Positions 13,169 through 24,979 of a stretch of 64,000 nt of DNA are shown here, piece after piece. Made by a program: the position numbers and the translations under genes. Positions within the stretch are counted from its first letter, which is position 1; each line of letters starts with the position of its first letter. The notes under the pieces were generated by a model, which saw nothing but the letters and a program-made list of their open reading frames with translations, searched no databases and was not told where the DNA came from. This DNA comes from Saposhnikovia divaricata (Eukaryota; Streptophyta; Magnoliopsida; Apiales; Apiaceae): the NCBI GenBank assembly GCA_036435485.1, contig CM071600.1:61253546-61317545 (forward strand), given 5' to 3'.

Positions 13169-13240
13169 CCAATCAGGGTTTATAAATCCCTGAATTTCAC
13201 CCCTCTTCAGTGCTAGCCGTCGAAGCAAAACCCTAGAAAC
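13169..13240 (+). promoter_or_regulatory. RPL28 core promoter and telo-box
   Basis: CCAAT at 13169-13173, TATAAAT at 13181-13187 and AAAACCCTAG (telo-box) at 13227-13236, within the presumed 5'UTR. Telo-box elements near the start of transcription are characteristic of plant ribosomal-protein genes and drive expression in dividing cells. Transcription probably starts near 13210. Confidence 0.7.
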
Positions 13241-13363
13241 TATTTTTCTCTGTTTCCATCGGTAAATAATTTGTTCTTGTCAATTCTCTTAAAATATACG
13301 TATATGAATCTGTGTCTATAATCTTGAATATGCTGATAAATGTAATTTGTGAATGCAGCGAAA

Positions 13364-15340
13364 ATGACAACAGTGCCAGGACAATTGATATGGGAGATTG
13401 TGAAGAGGAACAATTGTTTCCTGGTGAAAGAGTTTGGTAATGGAAATGCTGGCGTTCAATTCAGCAAAGAGCCTAACAATCTCTACAACCTCAACTCTTA
13501 TAAATACTCTGGTACATTTTACTTCCTTTTTTATTCACTCTTATTTTAATTCTATCGTTTTGTATATATGTAAGGTGAATTTCATTGTTATTTGAGGCGG
13601 TTATTGTGTTCATTGTTCGATTTTTATTTTCCGATGAAAGACTGGGATAGTATATATAGTGAGTTTTACGAGCTCATATTTCTCTAGGATGTGTGGTGCA
13701 TTTGAAATTCATGTGTTTGTAAGGTTAAATACTTGTGTGGTTGAAACAATTTGTATACTTCTGATGTTATATTTTATCAGAGGTTATACTTGAATTCTTT
13801 GATACACTTTAAACAGTTATAATATATAGATACGTTTATTGTGTTATTGTAGACTCAGTTAGATTAATGTCTTGTTCGTTGTTAGATATTTTAGAAACGA
13901 AAGCAAATAAAAGCAGTGGGAGTTCATAAGTTTCACTGATTTGCACAGTTTAACAAGGAGAGGAAGTAGAAGGATATGCCAATATGCCTGTAAATATTTG
14001 CAGTAGGAAAAAAATATAATTACAAGGCTTTTGTTCAAGTATTATTACATGTTTTTTATTCATGTTATTTTCAATGTTTTCTCAGGCTGATTATTTCTTA
14101 ATATCGTGTAGTAAATGTAGGAAAGCTTTTATGTGTGGGTATAATAACTGGAAAATCTTACAATGTGGTCGTATTATTGTACTTACTCAATTGTTTGGGT
14201 ACTTCTAGGGCTAGCCAACAAGAAAACTGTTACCATTCAGGCGGCTGGTAAAGATCAGGGTGTACTTCTTGCTACATCAAGGACCAAGAAACAGAGTAAG
14301 CCAGCAAGTTTGCTCAACAAGTCTATCATGAAGAAGGAATTCCACCGTATGGCCAAGGCAGTTTCTAATCAGGTACTAACATTTCACAGAACCTTCTTCT
14401 CCTCTATTTTTTTTGAATATAACCGCATCCGAGTTGCTGATATCCTTGTGATGACTTTCTTAAATAATATTTTCTTCGTGATCTGTTTGTACATTTCAAA
14501 GGATTATTTGCATAAACATACAACACCTAAATTGCAGATAGTTCCTATCATTATGTTTTATGCTTGACATTTGAGATGAAATTATTGTCTGTACCTTAAT
14601 GGAGGAACAGTTATTATGGATGAATGCATCAATTGTTGTCAGTTGTGTTGTTTAAGAGTTAAATTAAAATGAATTTATGTCCTGAACTTTGCTCGACCTC
14701 CACTGGGTTGGCTCATGTAACAAGTAAATTTTGCCTGCTTTAACAGATCCAAGTGAGCAATGTTCTTGTTGAGTTGGCTTTGGTCAGGCCAACAATATGT
14801 ACTACTGTAAAACAAGTCTTGTAAAGCTCCATTCTACATAATTCTTAATCAAACTATTTTGTGCAAATATAAGGCTTCTGTTGTCCTTCAGTCACTAAAG
14901 ACTTCAATTTTTTTAATTTCATTGATTGAAGTTCAGAAGTTTCTTTCATTGCTTTGAAATTGGCAATAAAGATTAGTAGATAAAATTTTATCAGTGAAAA
15001 AGTAAATGTGGCTAGCTGTTAAAGCTAACGAATATGCATGTATCTTACTTGTCAAGTTTTCATATTAAATTATTAGTGTTTCTTTGATTTTTTTAATTTA
15101 TTTTTTTGTAAATGCTAATTGTTATTTGCACACTTTGTCCCAGAGCTTCTTGTTAAGAACCAAATGGATAAAATAGTAGCCCTGTCAAGAATTTTTAACT
15201 GTATTTCTTATCACTTGCAGGTGGCTGACAACTACTATAGGCCGGATCTGAAGAAGGCATCCCTTGCAAGGTTGAGCGCTGTGAACAGAAGCCTCAAGGT
15301 TGCCAAATCTGGTCTCAAGAAGAGGAACAGACAGGCTTAG
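13364..15340 (+). CDS. RPL28: 60S ribosomal protein L28 (eL28)
   Basis: Structural protein of the cytosolic large ribosomal subunit. Three coding exons, 13364-13511, 14209-14372 and 15221-15340, join in frame to 143 codons plus TAG, the usual plant eL28 length. All introns are GT...AG. A further 5'UTR intron lies at about 13262-13358, just before the ATG. The protein begins MTTVPGQLIWEIVKRNNCFL, includes SGLANKKTVTIQAAGKDQG across the first junction, VSNQVADNYYRPDLKK across the second, and ends AKSGLKKRNRQA, all conserved in plant eL28. No lesions are seen. It sits between transposon-rich blocks but looks functional. Confidence 0.97.
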
Positions 15341-15860
15341 GTCTGTGATAGGATGTGATGTTGGCTGAGTTACCTGTTCAGATTATCTTTTTAATTAAGA
15401 ACCTTGGAAGATTTATTTTGCAGTCTGCAAAATTTTTATGAGAATATTCTGGCCTCTATGCAAGTTACATTGAAATGTGTTTTTTTGGTAATATTTGAGT
15501 TTTTTTTTTTTTTGAAGAAGGTAATATTTGAGTTTTAAAAGGTGTGACTAAATTTCACGAGTCTCCATGTTTCTCTTAGTTCCGATTTTGTTAAGCGTAG
15601 ATTCTGGAGTAATAATGATATATATTTACAAATGTGTTTGTATAAATGCATGTGCGCATTATGTTGATATGGCCACATTAATCTAATTATTATTGAGTAC
15701 TATAAAAATAAATTTTGGGGTGATTGACATATTTTTCAATGTATCTATCGAAGAAGAGAGGGAAAGGTGGAGGTGGAAGATCTAATACCAGAAGAGCCGA
15801 TTTTGATTGCGTACCAAGTCTAAACCAAATGTTGTGTAAACAAATTAGAATTATCAACCT
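15341..15860. other. RPL28 3'UTR and downstream non-coding DNA
   Basis: The 3'UTR probably ends between about 15450 and 15620 (T-rich and AATAAT-like words occur). The short overlapping ORFs near 15690-15950 have no recognisable features and look like chance. Confidence 0.5.
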
Positions 15861-15864
15861 ATAT

Positions 15865-16381
15865 ATGCGGTTCGTACATGACACGAAAACACGACACGAA
15901 AACGATACGAAAATTACGGGTTTGGGTTGACCTTTGCGGTACATGAACACGAAAGTACACGAACACGAAATTACACGGATGAATTTAGTGTCGGTTTTGG
16001 GTTTACCCTTGGGTACACGACACGAAACGAAAATACACGAAATAAATAAATATTTAAATAATTTTATTAAAATTATATGAATACAATTTTAAAATAGTAT
16101 TTTATATATAAGTTCACCTAAGATAATTACAAAATAGTTTCAAATTTTAGCTTTACAAGAATTGAGCACAAGCCTCGACTAGTAAAAATTTAATATTTAA
16201 ATATTTTTATTTTTATTCAAAAATTACACGAAACACGACACGAAATGAAGGTACACGAACACGAAACGAAACGAAACGAATCCTTAACAGATCGATTTTG
16301 CATTTGACATTACGTACACGAAACACGAAAGTACACGACACGAAAGTACACGACACGAACGAATTGCCAGCTTAAATGCGG
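15865..16381. repeat. CACGA-rich dispersed element, possibly hAT-like MITE
   Basis: Both ends are dense in ACACGAA/GACACGAAA words (15880-16040 and 16225-16365), with an AT-rich middle. It is bounded by near-identical TATATGCGG and TAAATGCGG, which could be a mutated 8-bp TSD of hAT type. Clear terminal inverted repeats are not visible, so the class is a guess. Confidence 0.45.
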
Positions 16382-16721
16382 ATGCGATTAGAGTTCGACT
16401 GTACATTTATATTAGTAGAATTAAGTCTGTACTCGGCATTAAAAAAAATGCTAGAGTACTCAAAAAATTTTATAAAATCATTCCCAAAAATTTAGTGGCA
16501 AGATCTGATTGGATATGTATTTTAAAAATAAAAAGGCCCTCCATGTATTCATATGAGCTCCACTAATTAAAAGATGATGCTTGGCATTCGGGAACAATTT
16601 CGGAATCCCTAGCATTGCTAATAAAATAGGTCTGTACTCAGTATAATATTCATGTAAGAAAAATAAAATAAAATAAATAAACCAATTTGTAATTAGTTAC
16701 TCCTAAATGAATAAAATATAT
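16382..16721. other. Non-coding AT-rich spacer
   Basis: No gene or RNA gene is seen. The direct phrase GGTCTGTACTCAGTATAAT near 16629 partly repeats TTAAGTCTGTACTCGGCATT near 16423. Confidence 0.4.
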
Positions 16722-17626
<905 letters not shown>

Positions 17627-17759
17627 AAATTAACTAGCATGACAATCCGTGCAAGTCATGGACCAATTTCTAAAAATTTGTTTGTACACCACGTAAAAAT
17701 AACATTTAACTGTTCGTTATTGAGAATATGTATTATGTTTTAGATATACCATTAAGTGT

Positions 17760-18498
17760 TGTTATGCCCAAATCTGGCATAATGGCTAAATTGATTTAAT
17801 TAGCTAAATTGATGGTTCATAATCTATGATGGGCCTAGAAGATGAAGATTGGGTCGCTAAAGCCCACTATTGGAATCAGCCCAACATGACTTGGCAATAA
17901 TATCTCTATTGCAGGAGCACCTCGCTCGCTACATGATAGCGCCTCGCTATGTAGCGCCTCGCTTCGCTAATTGCATCACATATGTAACTCACAGCGAGAT
18001 CATCATCTCCTTTTCTCTGGAAGGCTCATGGCCAGACTCAAGGTCGCATGAGTAGCTAGGCACAGGGATCGCTTCGCGTGGCCAGGCCTCTCAAGGTCGC
18101 ATGCAAGGGCCCTGATGGATCTTTCATTCCAAACCTATCCGTTCGAGGCCATGGGCTTCTACAGCTGGATCATGGATCATGGATAGGATTGATAACTCAT
18201 TGCCATGTCAGCCCTAAACAAGTGGGCTTGGACTTTGGCTTATCTCATAAAACCCTAGCCCGCCTAGGTAACTTGTGGCCCAAGAACTATGTCAGGCTTG
18301 ATCCCTATAAATAGGGTACGTAGGCACCTTGATACGGAGGAGAAACAGTTTACCTGAAAAACACCTATCAAGCTCAGCCACATTCATACACACAAACCCT
18401 AATCCTTTGTTCTTCTTTTGTTAGCAAAATATCCGTATTTTGCTCCGATAATCCAACAAACCTCCAAAATATTGTTATACAATATTCTCCCTATAACA
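17760..18498 (+). repeat. 5' LTR of TAT element
   Basis: Begins TGTTATGCCCAAATCTGGCA and ends CTCCCTATAACA. TATAAATA lies at 18306-18313, a likely TATA box with transcription starting near 18340. A short inverted repeat CGCTACAT...ATGTAGCG lies near 17935-17961 in a CTCGCT-rich stretch. Confidence 0.95.
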
Positions 18499-18499
18499 T

Positions 18500-18518
18500 T
18501 TGGCGCTAGAAGGAGGGG
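18500..18518 (+). other. Primer binding site of TAT element
   Basis: TTGGCGCTAGAAGGAGGGG starts two bases after the LTR end. This is the position and style of TAT-lineage PBSs. I do not assign the tRNA with certainty. Confidence 0.65.
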
Positions 18519-18541
18519 CTAGTCATTGAATTGGGAGAACG

Positions 18542-20521
18542 ATGACTAAATCACACAAAAAGAGGAACGATGGTGAGACCCCGGGATCGCATAAGGTGAA
18601 CAAGGACGATCTCCTGACGAGAGACCCCTCAGAGGACGAGGCGTCCAAGGACAACTCTAAAACTGGGAACAGGGAGGAGCACACCCCCCCAGCACAGAGG
18701 GTGACATTGAACAGCGAGGTCATGTCTTTTCTAAAAGGCCTCGGTGAGCAGGTGACCGCGGTACATGAAAGTGTCGCAAAGGTAGAGAAGCGCTATAGTT
18801 CTAGAGGATCGAAGAGGAATGCAAGGACAGGCGGTAGAGCACCAGGGGAAGGAAGCAAGCTCCCCCCTAAGAAACTCTTTGATGACTTCGAGGATGTCCT
18901 AACAGATCAAACCAACCCTGACTGGAATGAGGGGGAGGACTCGCTCGGACAGAAAGGGGGATCGCATGACAAGGTTGCCTCATCTGAGGGGAGATCGGTC
19001 AATGTTTTTGATCATCTCGGAAAGAAGCTGACTGAGCATGACCTTCGTCTAAAATTGGAAAAGGTTAATGCGCCTCGTCATGAGGGATCTAAAAACACAA
19101 GTAAGGGCACACATCGACAATTGTCTCCTCGAGATCGCGAGCGGTCATATCGTCGTGATGACAGACCCCCCTCTCCCCGTAGAGAGCGTGAGCGGTCCCA
19201 TCGTCGCGATGACAGACCCCCGTCTCATCGAGACCAGGAACGATCTCAATATCTTGAACAGGATCGTAGAAAGAAGGATCGCAGGAATGACCAGGAGGAG
19301 TCCAGTGTCCTAAAAAAGACCCAGTCTCATCATGGAAGTACTGGAGGTAAAAAGGAGGCTGAAAAGGAGGTCAAGGTAGGAGACTATAAGCTGGAGGAGT
19401 TGAAGAAGGCCTTGGACGTGATGAACAATGAGAAAGGAATCTTTAGCACTATGGGCTCGTCATCGCCCTTTACTCATGAAATTCGAACCGCTCCGCTTCC
19501 TGCAGTGTTTCGAGGCCATCAGCATGATATGACCTATAATGGCGACACTGATCCAGCGGAGTTCGTGATTCGATTTAATAATGAGATGGAAGTTTATCAG
19601 GTCTCATTACTAGCGAGGTGTAGACTATTTGCGGCCTCGCTGAGGGGAAGTGCTCAGCAGTGGTTTTCGAAGCTAGGGGCATTGATTGTCATCGATTCTT
19701 GGGAGCAATTTGTGGACATCTTCATCAAACAGTTCCAGTCCTCAATGCTCTACGCACCCCCTGTGTCCACCTTGGCAAACATAAAACAGAAGGAAGGTGA
19801 ACTCCTTCATGATTACTTTAAGAGGTTCAATGCTGAGGTGCCTCGCGTGCGAGGTGCAAATGATGAAGCTGTAAAAAATTTCCTCATCGCTGGAGTAATG
19901 GAAGGTACGGAATTTTGGAAGAAGCTACAAGAACAAACCCCTAGCACTCTTTCTGAGTTGCACAAGGTCGCTGAGCCTTTCAAGCGTGTTGAGAAGTCAC
20001 TCGCAGATTTGAAGAAGAATAATGAAAGGAGTGGCAGTTGGAGTAGGAACCGGGGGGTAAAAAGAAAGGACTCCAGGAGTCCGAGGCGAAGACGGGATCG
20101 AAGTCGAAGCCCCAGCCCAAAAAGGAGAGACCGCGATCCTTTGAGGCGATCCCCACCGAGATCTCGCCCCGCGAGGGATGAAGACAAGTATATTCCTCTG
20201 GTCGCCCCAATTGATCACATTTACGCAGTCAATGAAAGCAAGGGGATATTCAGGAAGCCTACACCGATGGGTCTGAAGGGGACTGCAAACACTAGCAGGT
20301 ATTGTGCCTTTCATGAACAAACAGGGCATGATACATCAACCTGCCGAGAGCTGAAGCAGCAAGTGGATCAGTTAATTCGTGAGGGAAAGTTAACTGAGTG
20401 GGCAGTTCGCGAGGTGAAGAAGCATAATCCCAAGTCTGGCCTTGGGTATAATCAAGCCCCCCACCTGAACAGAACCCAGTCATTAAGGAAAGGGAAGCGC
20501 GAGGCGAAAGTATTCACGTGA
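18542..20521 (+). CDS. TAT gag polyprotein
   Basis: 659 residues; forms the virus-like particle and binds element RNA. The first 270 residues are very polar, with Arg/Ser/Asp-rich repeats (residues about 195-235, RDRERSYRRDD-like units repeated). The retrotransposon gag domain lies around residues 330-480 (YNGDTDPAEFVIRFNNEM, GSAQQWFSKL, YFKRFNAE). A second RS-rich stretch follows at about 505-545. Near residue 580 the motif YCAFHEQTGHDTSTCRELK is the TAT-type replacement for a CCHC knuckle. The ATG at 18542 lies about 25 nt after the PBS. The frame ends at 20519-20521 and overlaps the next by about 67 nt. Confidence 0.9.
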   Translation: MTKSHKKRNDGETPGSHKVNKDDLLTRDPSEDEASKDNSKTGNREEHTPPAQRVTLNSEVMSFLKGLGEQVTAVHESVAKVEKRYSSRGSKRNARTGGRAPGEGSKLPPKKLFDDFEDVLTDQTNPDWNEGEDSLGQKGGSHDKVASSEGRSVNVFDHLGKKLTEHDLRLKLEKVNAPRHEGSKNTSKGTHRQLSPRDRERSYRRDDRPPSPRRERERSHRRDDRPPSHRDQERSQYLEQDRRKKDRRNDQEESSVLKKTQSHHGSTGGKKEAEKEVKVGDYKLEELKKALDVMNNEKGIFSTMGSSSPFTHEIRTAPLPAVFRGHQHDMTYNGDTDPAEFVIRFNNEMEVYQVSLLARCRLFAASLRGSAQQWFSKLGALIVIDSWEQFVDIFIKQFQSSMLYAPPVSTLANIKQKEGELLHDYFKRFNAEVPRVRGANDEAVKNFLIAGVMEGTEFWKKLQEQTPSTLSELHKVAEPFKRVEKSLADLKKNNERSGSWSRNRGVKRKDSRSPRRRRDRSRSPSPKRRDRDPLRRSPPRSRPARDEDKYIPLVAPIDHIYAVNESKGIFRKPTPMGLKGTANTSRYCAFHEQTGHDTSTCRELKQQVDQLIREGKLTEWAVREVKKHNPKSGLGYNQAPHLNRTQSLRKGKREAKVFT

Positions 20522-21309
20522 TAATTGGAGGACCCCACATCGAGGGAGACAACAATAAAGCCAGAGAGAGGTATGCTCGCGAGGCCAGGGAGCGACCCCT
20601 CACTAATGTACATCACTTGCAAGAGCGACCCCCAAAGCTCTTTAAGGGGGAAGATACAAACATCATGTTCACTGAGGAAGACGCGAAGTGGGTTCATCAC
20701 CCTCATTCTAATGCCCTCGTTGTTCGAATTCGTATTGGATCGCAGAATGTCTACAGAGTTCTGGTTGATAATGGGAGTGCTGTGAATCTCCTGACATACG
20801 AGGTCTACCAGAAGATGGGCTATGTGGACAAAGATCTTATCCCAACTGTGGGACACTTATATGGTTTTACTGGAGCCTCAGTGAGTGTCAAGGGTCTCAT
20901 ACGACTTCCTGTGACTTTAGGAGACGAGCCTTGCATCACTACCCAGATCGCAGACTTCATGGTGGTGGATCAACCTTCAGCATACAATGCTATTGTAGGG
21001 AGGCCCATACTTAAGGAAATGAGGGTGGTTACTTCTATCTATCATCTTTCCATGAAGTTTCCTACCCCAAATGGAGTGGGATGTGTCAAGGGGGCACAAC
21101 ATGAATCACGAGAATGTTATAACAAGGCCCTTAAGTCCGCTGAAAAGGGTGGCATATCTATGGTAGACAGGATGGAAAGCGAGGAGGAAGATAGGGCTCA
21201 CAAATCGGCCTCGCGACCCTCAAATGAATGCAACATTATATCAATTGAGGAACTCCCAGCTGGTTATTTTGATAATTTGGGAATTCAGGTAGAACCAGTA
21301 CCAGGTTGA
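20452..21309 (+). CDS. TAT aspartic protease region
   Basis: A frame open from about 20452, shifted -1 from gag, with no early ATG. It is therefore probably made by frameshift, or was once fused. It carries the junction motif GGPHIEGDNNKARERYARE and a retropepsin fold with VLVDNGSAVNLL (D-N-G in place of the usual DSG or DTG) and YNAIVGRPIL. It releases mature Gag and Pol proteins. The Asn in the active-site triplet is seen in some TAT elements, so activity cannot be judged. It ends in TGA at 21307-21309, overlapping the next frame. Confidence 0.82.
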   Translation, partial: SSPPPEQNPVIKEREARGESIHVIIGGPHIEGDNNKARERYAREARERPLTNVHHLQERPPKLFKGEDTNIMFTEEDAKWVHHPHSNALVVRIRIGSQNVYRVLVDNGSAVNLLTYEVYQKMGYVDKDLIPTVGHLYGFTGASVSVKGLIRLPVTLGDEPCITTQIADFMVVDQPSAYNAIVGRPILKEMRVVTSIYHLSMKFPTPNGVGCVKGAQHESRECYNKALKSAEKGGISMVDRMESEEEDRAHKSASRPSNECNIISIEELPAGYFDNLGIQVEPVPG

Positions 21310-23801
21310 TGATGGGAACCTCGCAGCCAGTAATGGTTCTCCAGGAAGGGATCGTTGAAGAGGCTACAGATAGCGATAGCGAGGAGAGCCCAGAGCAGGC
21401 CGCTGTGCGAGCCCGAAAGGGAAAATGGGTTCGCAAAGAAACATCTACGCTGACAGAACTGCCAAATGGTATCACACAGACAACAACTATTGTTAAGGAG
21501 TATGGGCACGCAGGTGTCAACCCCTGCGAAGCTGAATCGAGTCAGGCTCGTGAATATGATCTAGACCTGGATCCTCGCATCCCAGAGCATGTGGAGCGAG
21601 CTGGGGCAGCTGAAGACACGATCCCTATTCTTGTTGATGTGCAGGACCCGTCAAAGGTGTTGAAAATAGGGTCGCAACTCAACCCTGATCTGAGAGAGAG
21701 ATTGGTCACTTTTCTGAAGGCCAACCTTGACGTGTTCGCCTGGTCGCATGAAGACATGGTTGGGATCGATCCTAATGTGATGTGTCATAGGCTCAACTTG
21801 GATCCAAGCAAAAAAGGTGTTAGGCAGAAAAGGCGACCCATAAGTGGAGAGCGAGCCGAGGCTCTCAAAGAAGAGGTGGATAGACTACTTAAGGTCGGGC
21901 TCGTTAGGGAATCATTCTACCCTGACTGGCTCGCGAACCCTGTCCTCGTGAAGAAGCCAAACGGGAAATGGAGAACATGTGTGGATTTCACTGATCTCAA
22001 TAAGCATTGCCCAAAGGATAGTTTCCCATTGCCAAGGATCGATCAGCTAGTGGATGCAACAGCAGGGCATGCACTTCTCTCCTTCATGGATGCTTATTCT
22101 GGGTACAATCAGATACCCATGTACGGTCCTGATCAAGAGCACACCTCGTTTATCACGGATAGAGGTCTCTATTGCTACATAGGGATGCCCTTCGGTCTCC
22201 TTAATGCTGGGGCTACCTACCAACGGCTCGTTAATATGATGTTTGAGAAGCAGATTGGGAAGACAATGGAAGTTTATGTAGATGACATGCTGGTAAAATC
22301 CAAAGAGGCTGGGGATCACATCGCCCACCTCGCTGAAATGTTTGGTATACTGAGGAAGTACAGAATGAAGCTCAATCCACAGAAGTGTGTCTTTGGAGTT
22401 GAGTCTGGAAGGTTCTTGGGGTTCATTGTCAATCACAGGGGAATTGAAGCGAACCCTGCAAAAATAAAGGCCTTGGTGGACATGCGATCCCCAAGAAGTG
22501 TGAAGGAAGTGCAGAGTCTAACGGGACGGATCGCAGCCCTTAACCGGTTCGTCTCTAAATCATCAGATAAATGCCATGAGTTCTTCAAGGCAATTAAGAA
22601 GGTTGGAAAAAACTTTGAGTGGACCCCTCAATGCGAGGAGGCTTTTCAGAACATCAAGGAGCAACTTGGCTCGCCACCAGTATTATCTAAACCCAAGAAC
22701 GGGGAGACGCTCATTGTTTACCTCGCGGTGTCAGAACATGCGGTCAGTGCAGTGCTAGTTCGCGAGGAGGGAAAAGTTCAGTATCCTGTGTACTATGTTA
22801 GCAGAAGGATGCTAGATGCTGAGACTCGCTACACAAACATGGAGAAGCTAGCCTATGCCCTGGTGTTGGCCTCGCGGAAATTGAGGCCCTACTTTCAGGC
22901 CCATAGCATTGAGGTTCGCACAGCCTATCCATTGAGGCAGGTAATGCATAAACCAGAATCCTCAGGAAGATTGTTGAAGTGGACAGTGGAACTCAGCCAA
23001 TTCGATATTGAGTTCAAGCCTCGTGGTCCCATTAAAGGTCAGGCACTTGCAGACTTCATTCTGGAATTCCCTCCTCAGTCTGAGGAAGATAAGTTGGCTA
23101 TCATAGCGATCCCAGAGACCGCATCCAGCGAGGCCAAGAAAGAAAATTCTGCCTCGTGGTGGGAATTATATGTTGATGGAGCATCAAATAAGGAAGGAGC
23201 TGGGGCTGGCATCGAGTTGGTAACACCAGAGGGTCGCAGAATAAAAAGTGCAGTGCATTTTGCTTTTGAAGCCTCTAATAATGCAGCAGAGTACGAGGCC
23301 CTCATCATTGGTCTTAAACTTGCATTGGAGATGAAGGTGGAGAATCTGACTGCCTACAGCGATTCTATGTTGGTAACATATCAGCTATGGTGTGGATGGC
23401 AAGCTAGGGGTGAGCAGATTGAGCTGTATCTGCGATATGCACAAAGATTGGTTAAAAAATTCAACAATATCAAAGTGGTTCACATCAGGAGAGAAAAGAA
23501 TCAGGGGGCTGATGCACTAACAAAGTTGGGATCGCGTCGCGAGGCCACCCTACTTGGAATTATTCCACTGGAAATTCAAACAAAGCCCAGTGTGCCAGAG
23601 GAGTTTGTTATGGGGATAGCGACCCCAGGGTTGACCTGGATGACCCCTATATGGGAGTATGTGAAAAGTGGAGCCCTGCCTCAAGACAAAAAAGAGGCAA
23701 GAAAAATCAAATATCAGGCGGCTCGCTATGTCATCTATGACGAGGTCCTGTATAGAAGAGGGTTCAACACCCCGCTCTTACGATGTGTGGATGGAGAATA
23801 A
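21309..23801 (+). CDS. TAT reverse transcriptase-RNase H
   Basis: About 830 residues, first ATG at 21309 overlapping the protease stop. RT: LVKKPNGKWRTCVDFTDLNK, FMDAYSGYNQI, MPFGLLNAGATYQRLV and the catalytic YVDDMLVKS (residues about 210-345). A Gypsy RNase H-like region lies around 425-560 (VYLAVSEHAVSAVLV, YTNMEKLAYALV). The second RNase H (residues about 620-745: WWELYVDGASNKEGAGAG, NNAAEYEALI, YSDSMLV, NQGADALTKL) keeps the D-E-D acidic residues and defines the dual-RNase H TAT group. The frame stops at TAA 23799-23801, inside the start of the integrase zinc domain. Confidence 0.93.
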   Translation: MMGTSQPVMVLQEGIVEEATDSDSEESPEQAAVRARKGKWVRKETSTLTELPNGITQTTTIVKEYGHAGVNPCEAESSQAREYDLDLDPRIPEHVERAGAAEDTIPILVDVQDPSKVLKIGSQLNPDLRERLVTFLKANLDVFAWSHEDMVGIDPNVMCHRLNLDPSKKGVRQKRRPISGERAEALKEEVDRLLKVGLVRESFYPDWLANPVLVKKPNGKWRTCVDFTDLNKHCPKDSFPLPRIDQLVDATAGHALLSFMDAYSGYNQIPMYGPDQEHTSFITDRGLYCYIGMPFGLLNAGATYQRLVNMMFEKQIGKTMEVYVDDMLVKSKEAGDHIAHLAEMFGILRKYRMKLNPQKCVFGVESGRFLGFIVNHRGIEANPAKIKALVDMRSPRSVKEVQSLTGRIAALNRFVSKSSDKCHEFFKAIKKVGKNFEWTPQCEEAFQNIKEQLGSPPVLSKPKNGETLIVYLAVSEHAVSAVLVREEGKVQYPVYYVSRRMLDAETRYTNMEKLAYALVLASRKLRPYFQAHSIEVRTAYPLRQVMHKPESSGRLLKWTVELSQFDIEFKPRGPIKGQALADFILEFPPQSEEDKLAIIAIPETASSEAKKENSASWWELYVDGASNKEGAGAGIELVTPEGRRIKSAVHFAFEASNNAAEYEALIIGLKLALEMKVENLTAYSDSMLVTYQLWCGWQARGEQIELYLRYAQRLVKKFNNIKVVHIRREKNQGADALTKLGSRREATLLGIIPLEIQTKPSVPEEFVMGIATPGLTWMTPIWEYVKSGALPQDKKEARKIKYQAARYVIYDEVLYRRGFNTPLLRCVDGE

Positions 23802-24872
23802 TGCAATTACATTCTCAGAGAAGTTCATGAAGGAATATGTGGCAATCACTCGGGGGGTAGTTCTCTAGCCCAAAAGATTCTTCGCCAAGGGTACTACTGG
23901 CCTACTTTGAAAAGAGATGCTTTTGAGTTCGCAAGGAAGTGTGACAATTGCCAAAGGATCGCTAACTACAGCAACGCCCCTGTCTCTCACCTCACCTCGC
24001 TAATGAGCCCATGGCCCTTTGCTATGTGGGGCATTGATCTAATTGGGGAGCTGCCTAAAGCTAAAGGAGGTGTCAAGTATGCAGTTGTGGCTGTTGATTA
24101 TTTCACCAAATGGGCCGAGGCTGAGCCACTTGCCACTATTACTGCAAAGAAACTCAAGGACTTCGTGTACAGGGCAATTGTGTGTCGCTATGGGATTCCT
24201 TATCAGCTCATATCAGATAATGGAAAGCAATTTGATAGCAAGGACATGAAAGAATTTTGTGAGAATTTGGGGATCAAGAAGAGTTTTTCCGCTGTGAGTC
24301 ACCCCCAGACAAACGGCCAAACTGAGGCCATCAACAAAATCATCAAACATACTTTGAAGGCCAAGTTAGAGGAGAGCAAAGGCAATTGGCCTGAAGAATT
24401 ACCAAGGGTCTTGTGGTCATACAACACGACCCCAAGAACCACAACTGGAGAGACTCCTTTTTCCCTAACATATGGCTGCGAGGCCATGGTCCCTGTTGAA
24501 GTGGGCTCCGGGTCGTTTAGAAGGGAACACTACGATCCCGAAGCAAGCGAGGTGAATCATAGATTGTACCTAGACATGATAGAAGAAACAAGAAGCGAGG
24601 CTCAGCTTCGCCTCGCGTCTTACCAACAGAGGACAGCGAGGTACTATAATGGAAAGGTCAAAGCAAGTTCTTTAAAGACAGGTGACCTCGTGCTTAGGAG
24701 AGTCATGCCTAACACTAAGGTCCCGGGCCATGGTGTCTTTGCTGCTAATTGGGAAGGGCCTTACAAAATCTATGCTACTCTCTCAGAGGGAACTTACTAC
24801 CTCACAGACATGAAAGATAAAGTCATTCCGCGAGCTTGGAATGCGGAACACTTGCGCAAATACTATCAGTAA
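23802..24872 (+). pseudogene. TAT integrase, cut off from RT by one stop codon
   Basis: Same frame as the RT; a single TAA at 23799-23801 separates them. It begins with the zinc domain (EVHEGICGNH and CDNCQR, an H-H-C-C site), then the catalytic core with WGIDLIGELP, ISDNGKQF and NGQTEAINKI (D-D-E), and ends with a C-terminal domain (GDLVLRRV, WEGPYKI) and LRKYYQ. The first ATG is at 23907, inside the zinc domain, so separate translation would give a damaged enzyme. No chromodomain is present, as expected for TAT. Confidence 0.9.
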
Positions 24873-24979
24873 AGGCATCGCTCCTGGTAGTTTCTATCTA
24901 TTTCGCATGAATAAATCCATACAAAATACTGGGGGGTAGTGGTCGTATAGACACCCTCCCTTTATGATGTAATGGCATT

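Noticed and set aside
14440..14580. Possible C/D snoRNA in the second RPL28 intron (a GTGATGA box at 14446)
   Set aside because: No D box CTGA or closing stem at a suitable distance.
18078..18314. 78-codon ORF in the TAT 5' LTR, repeated at 29076-29312
   Set aside because: It is present twice only because it lies in both LTRs; it spans the TATA box and has no protein features.
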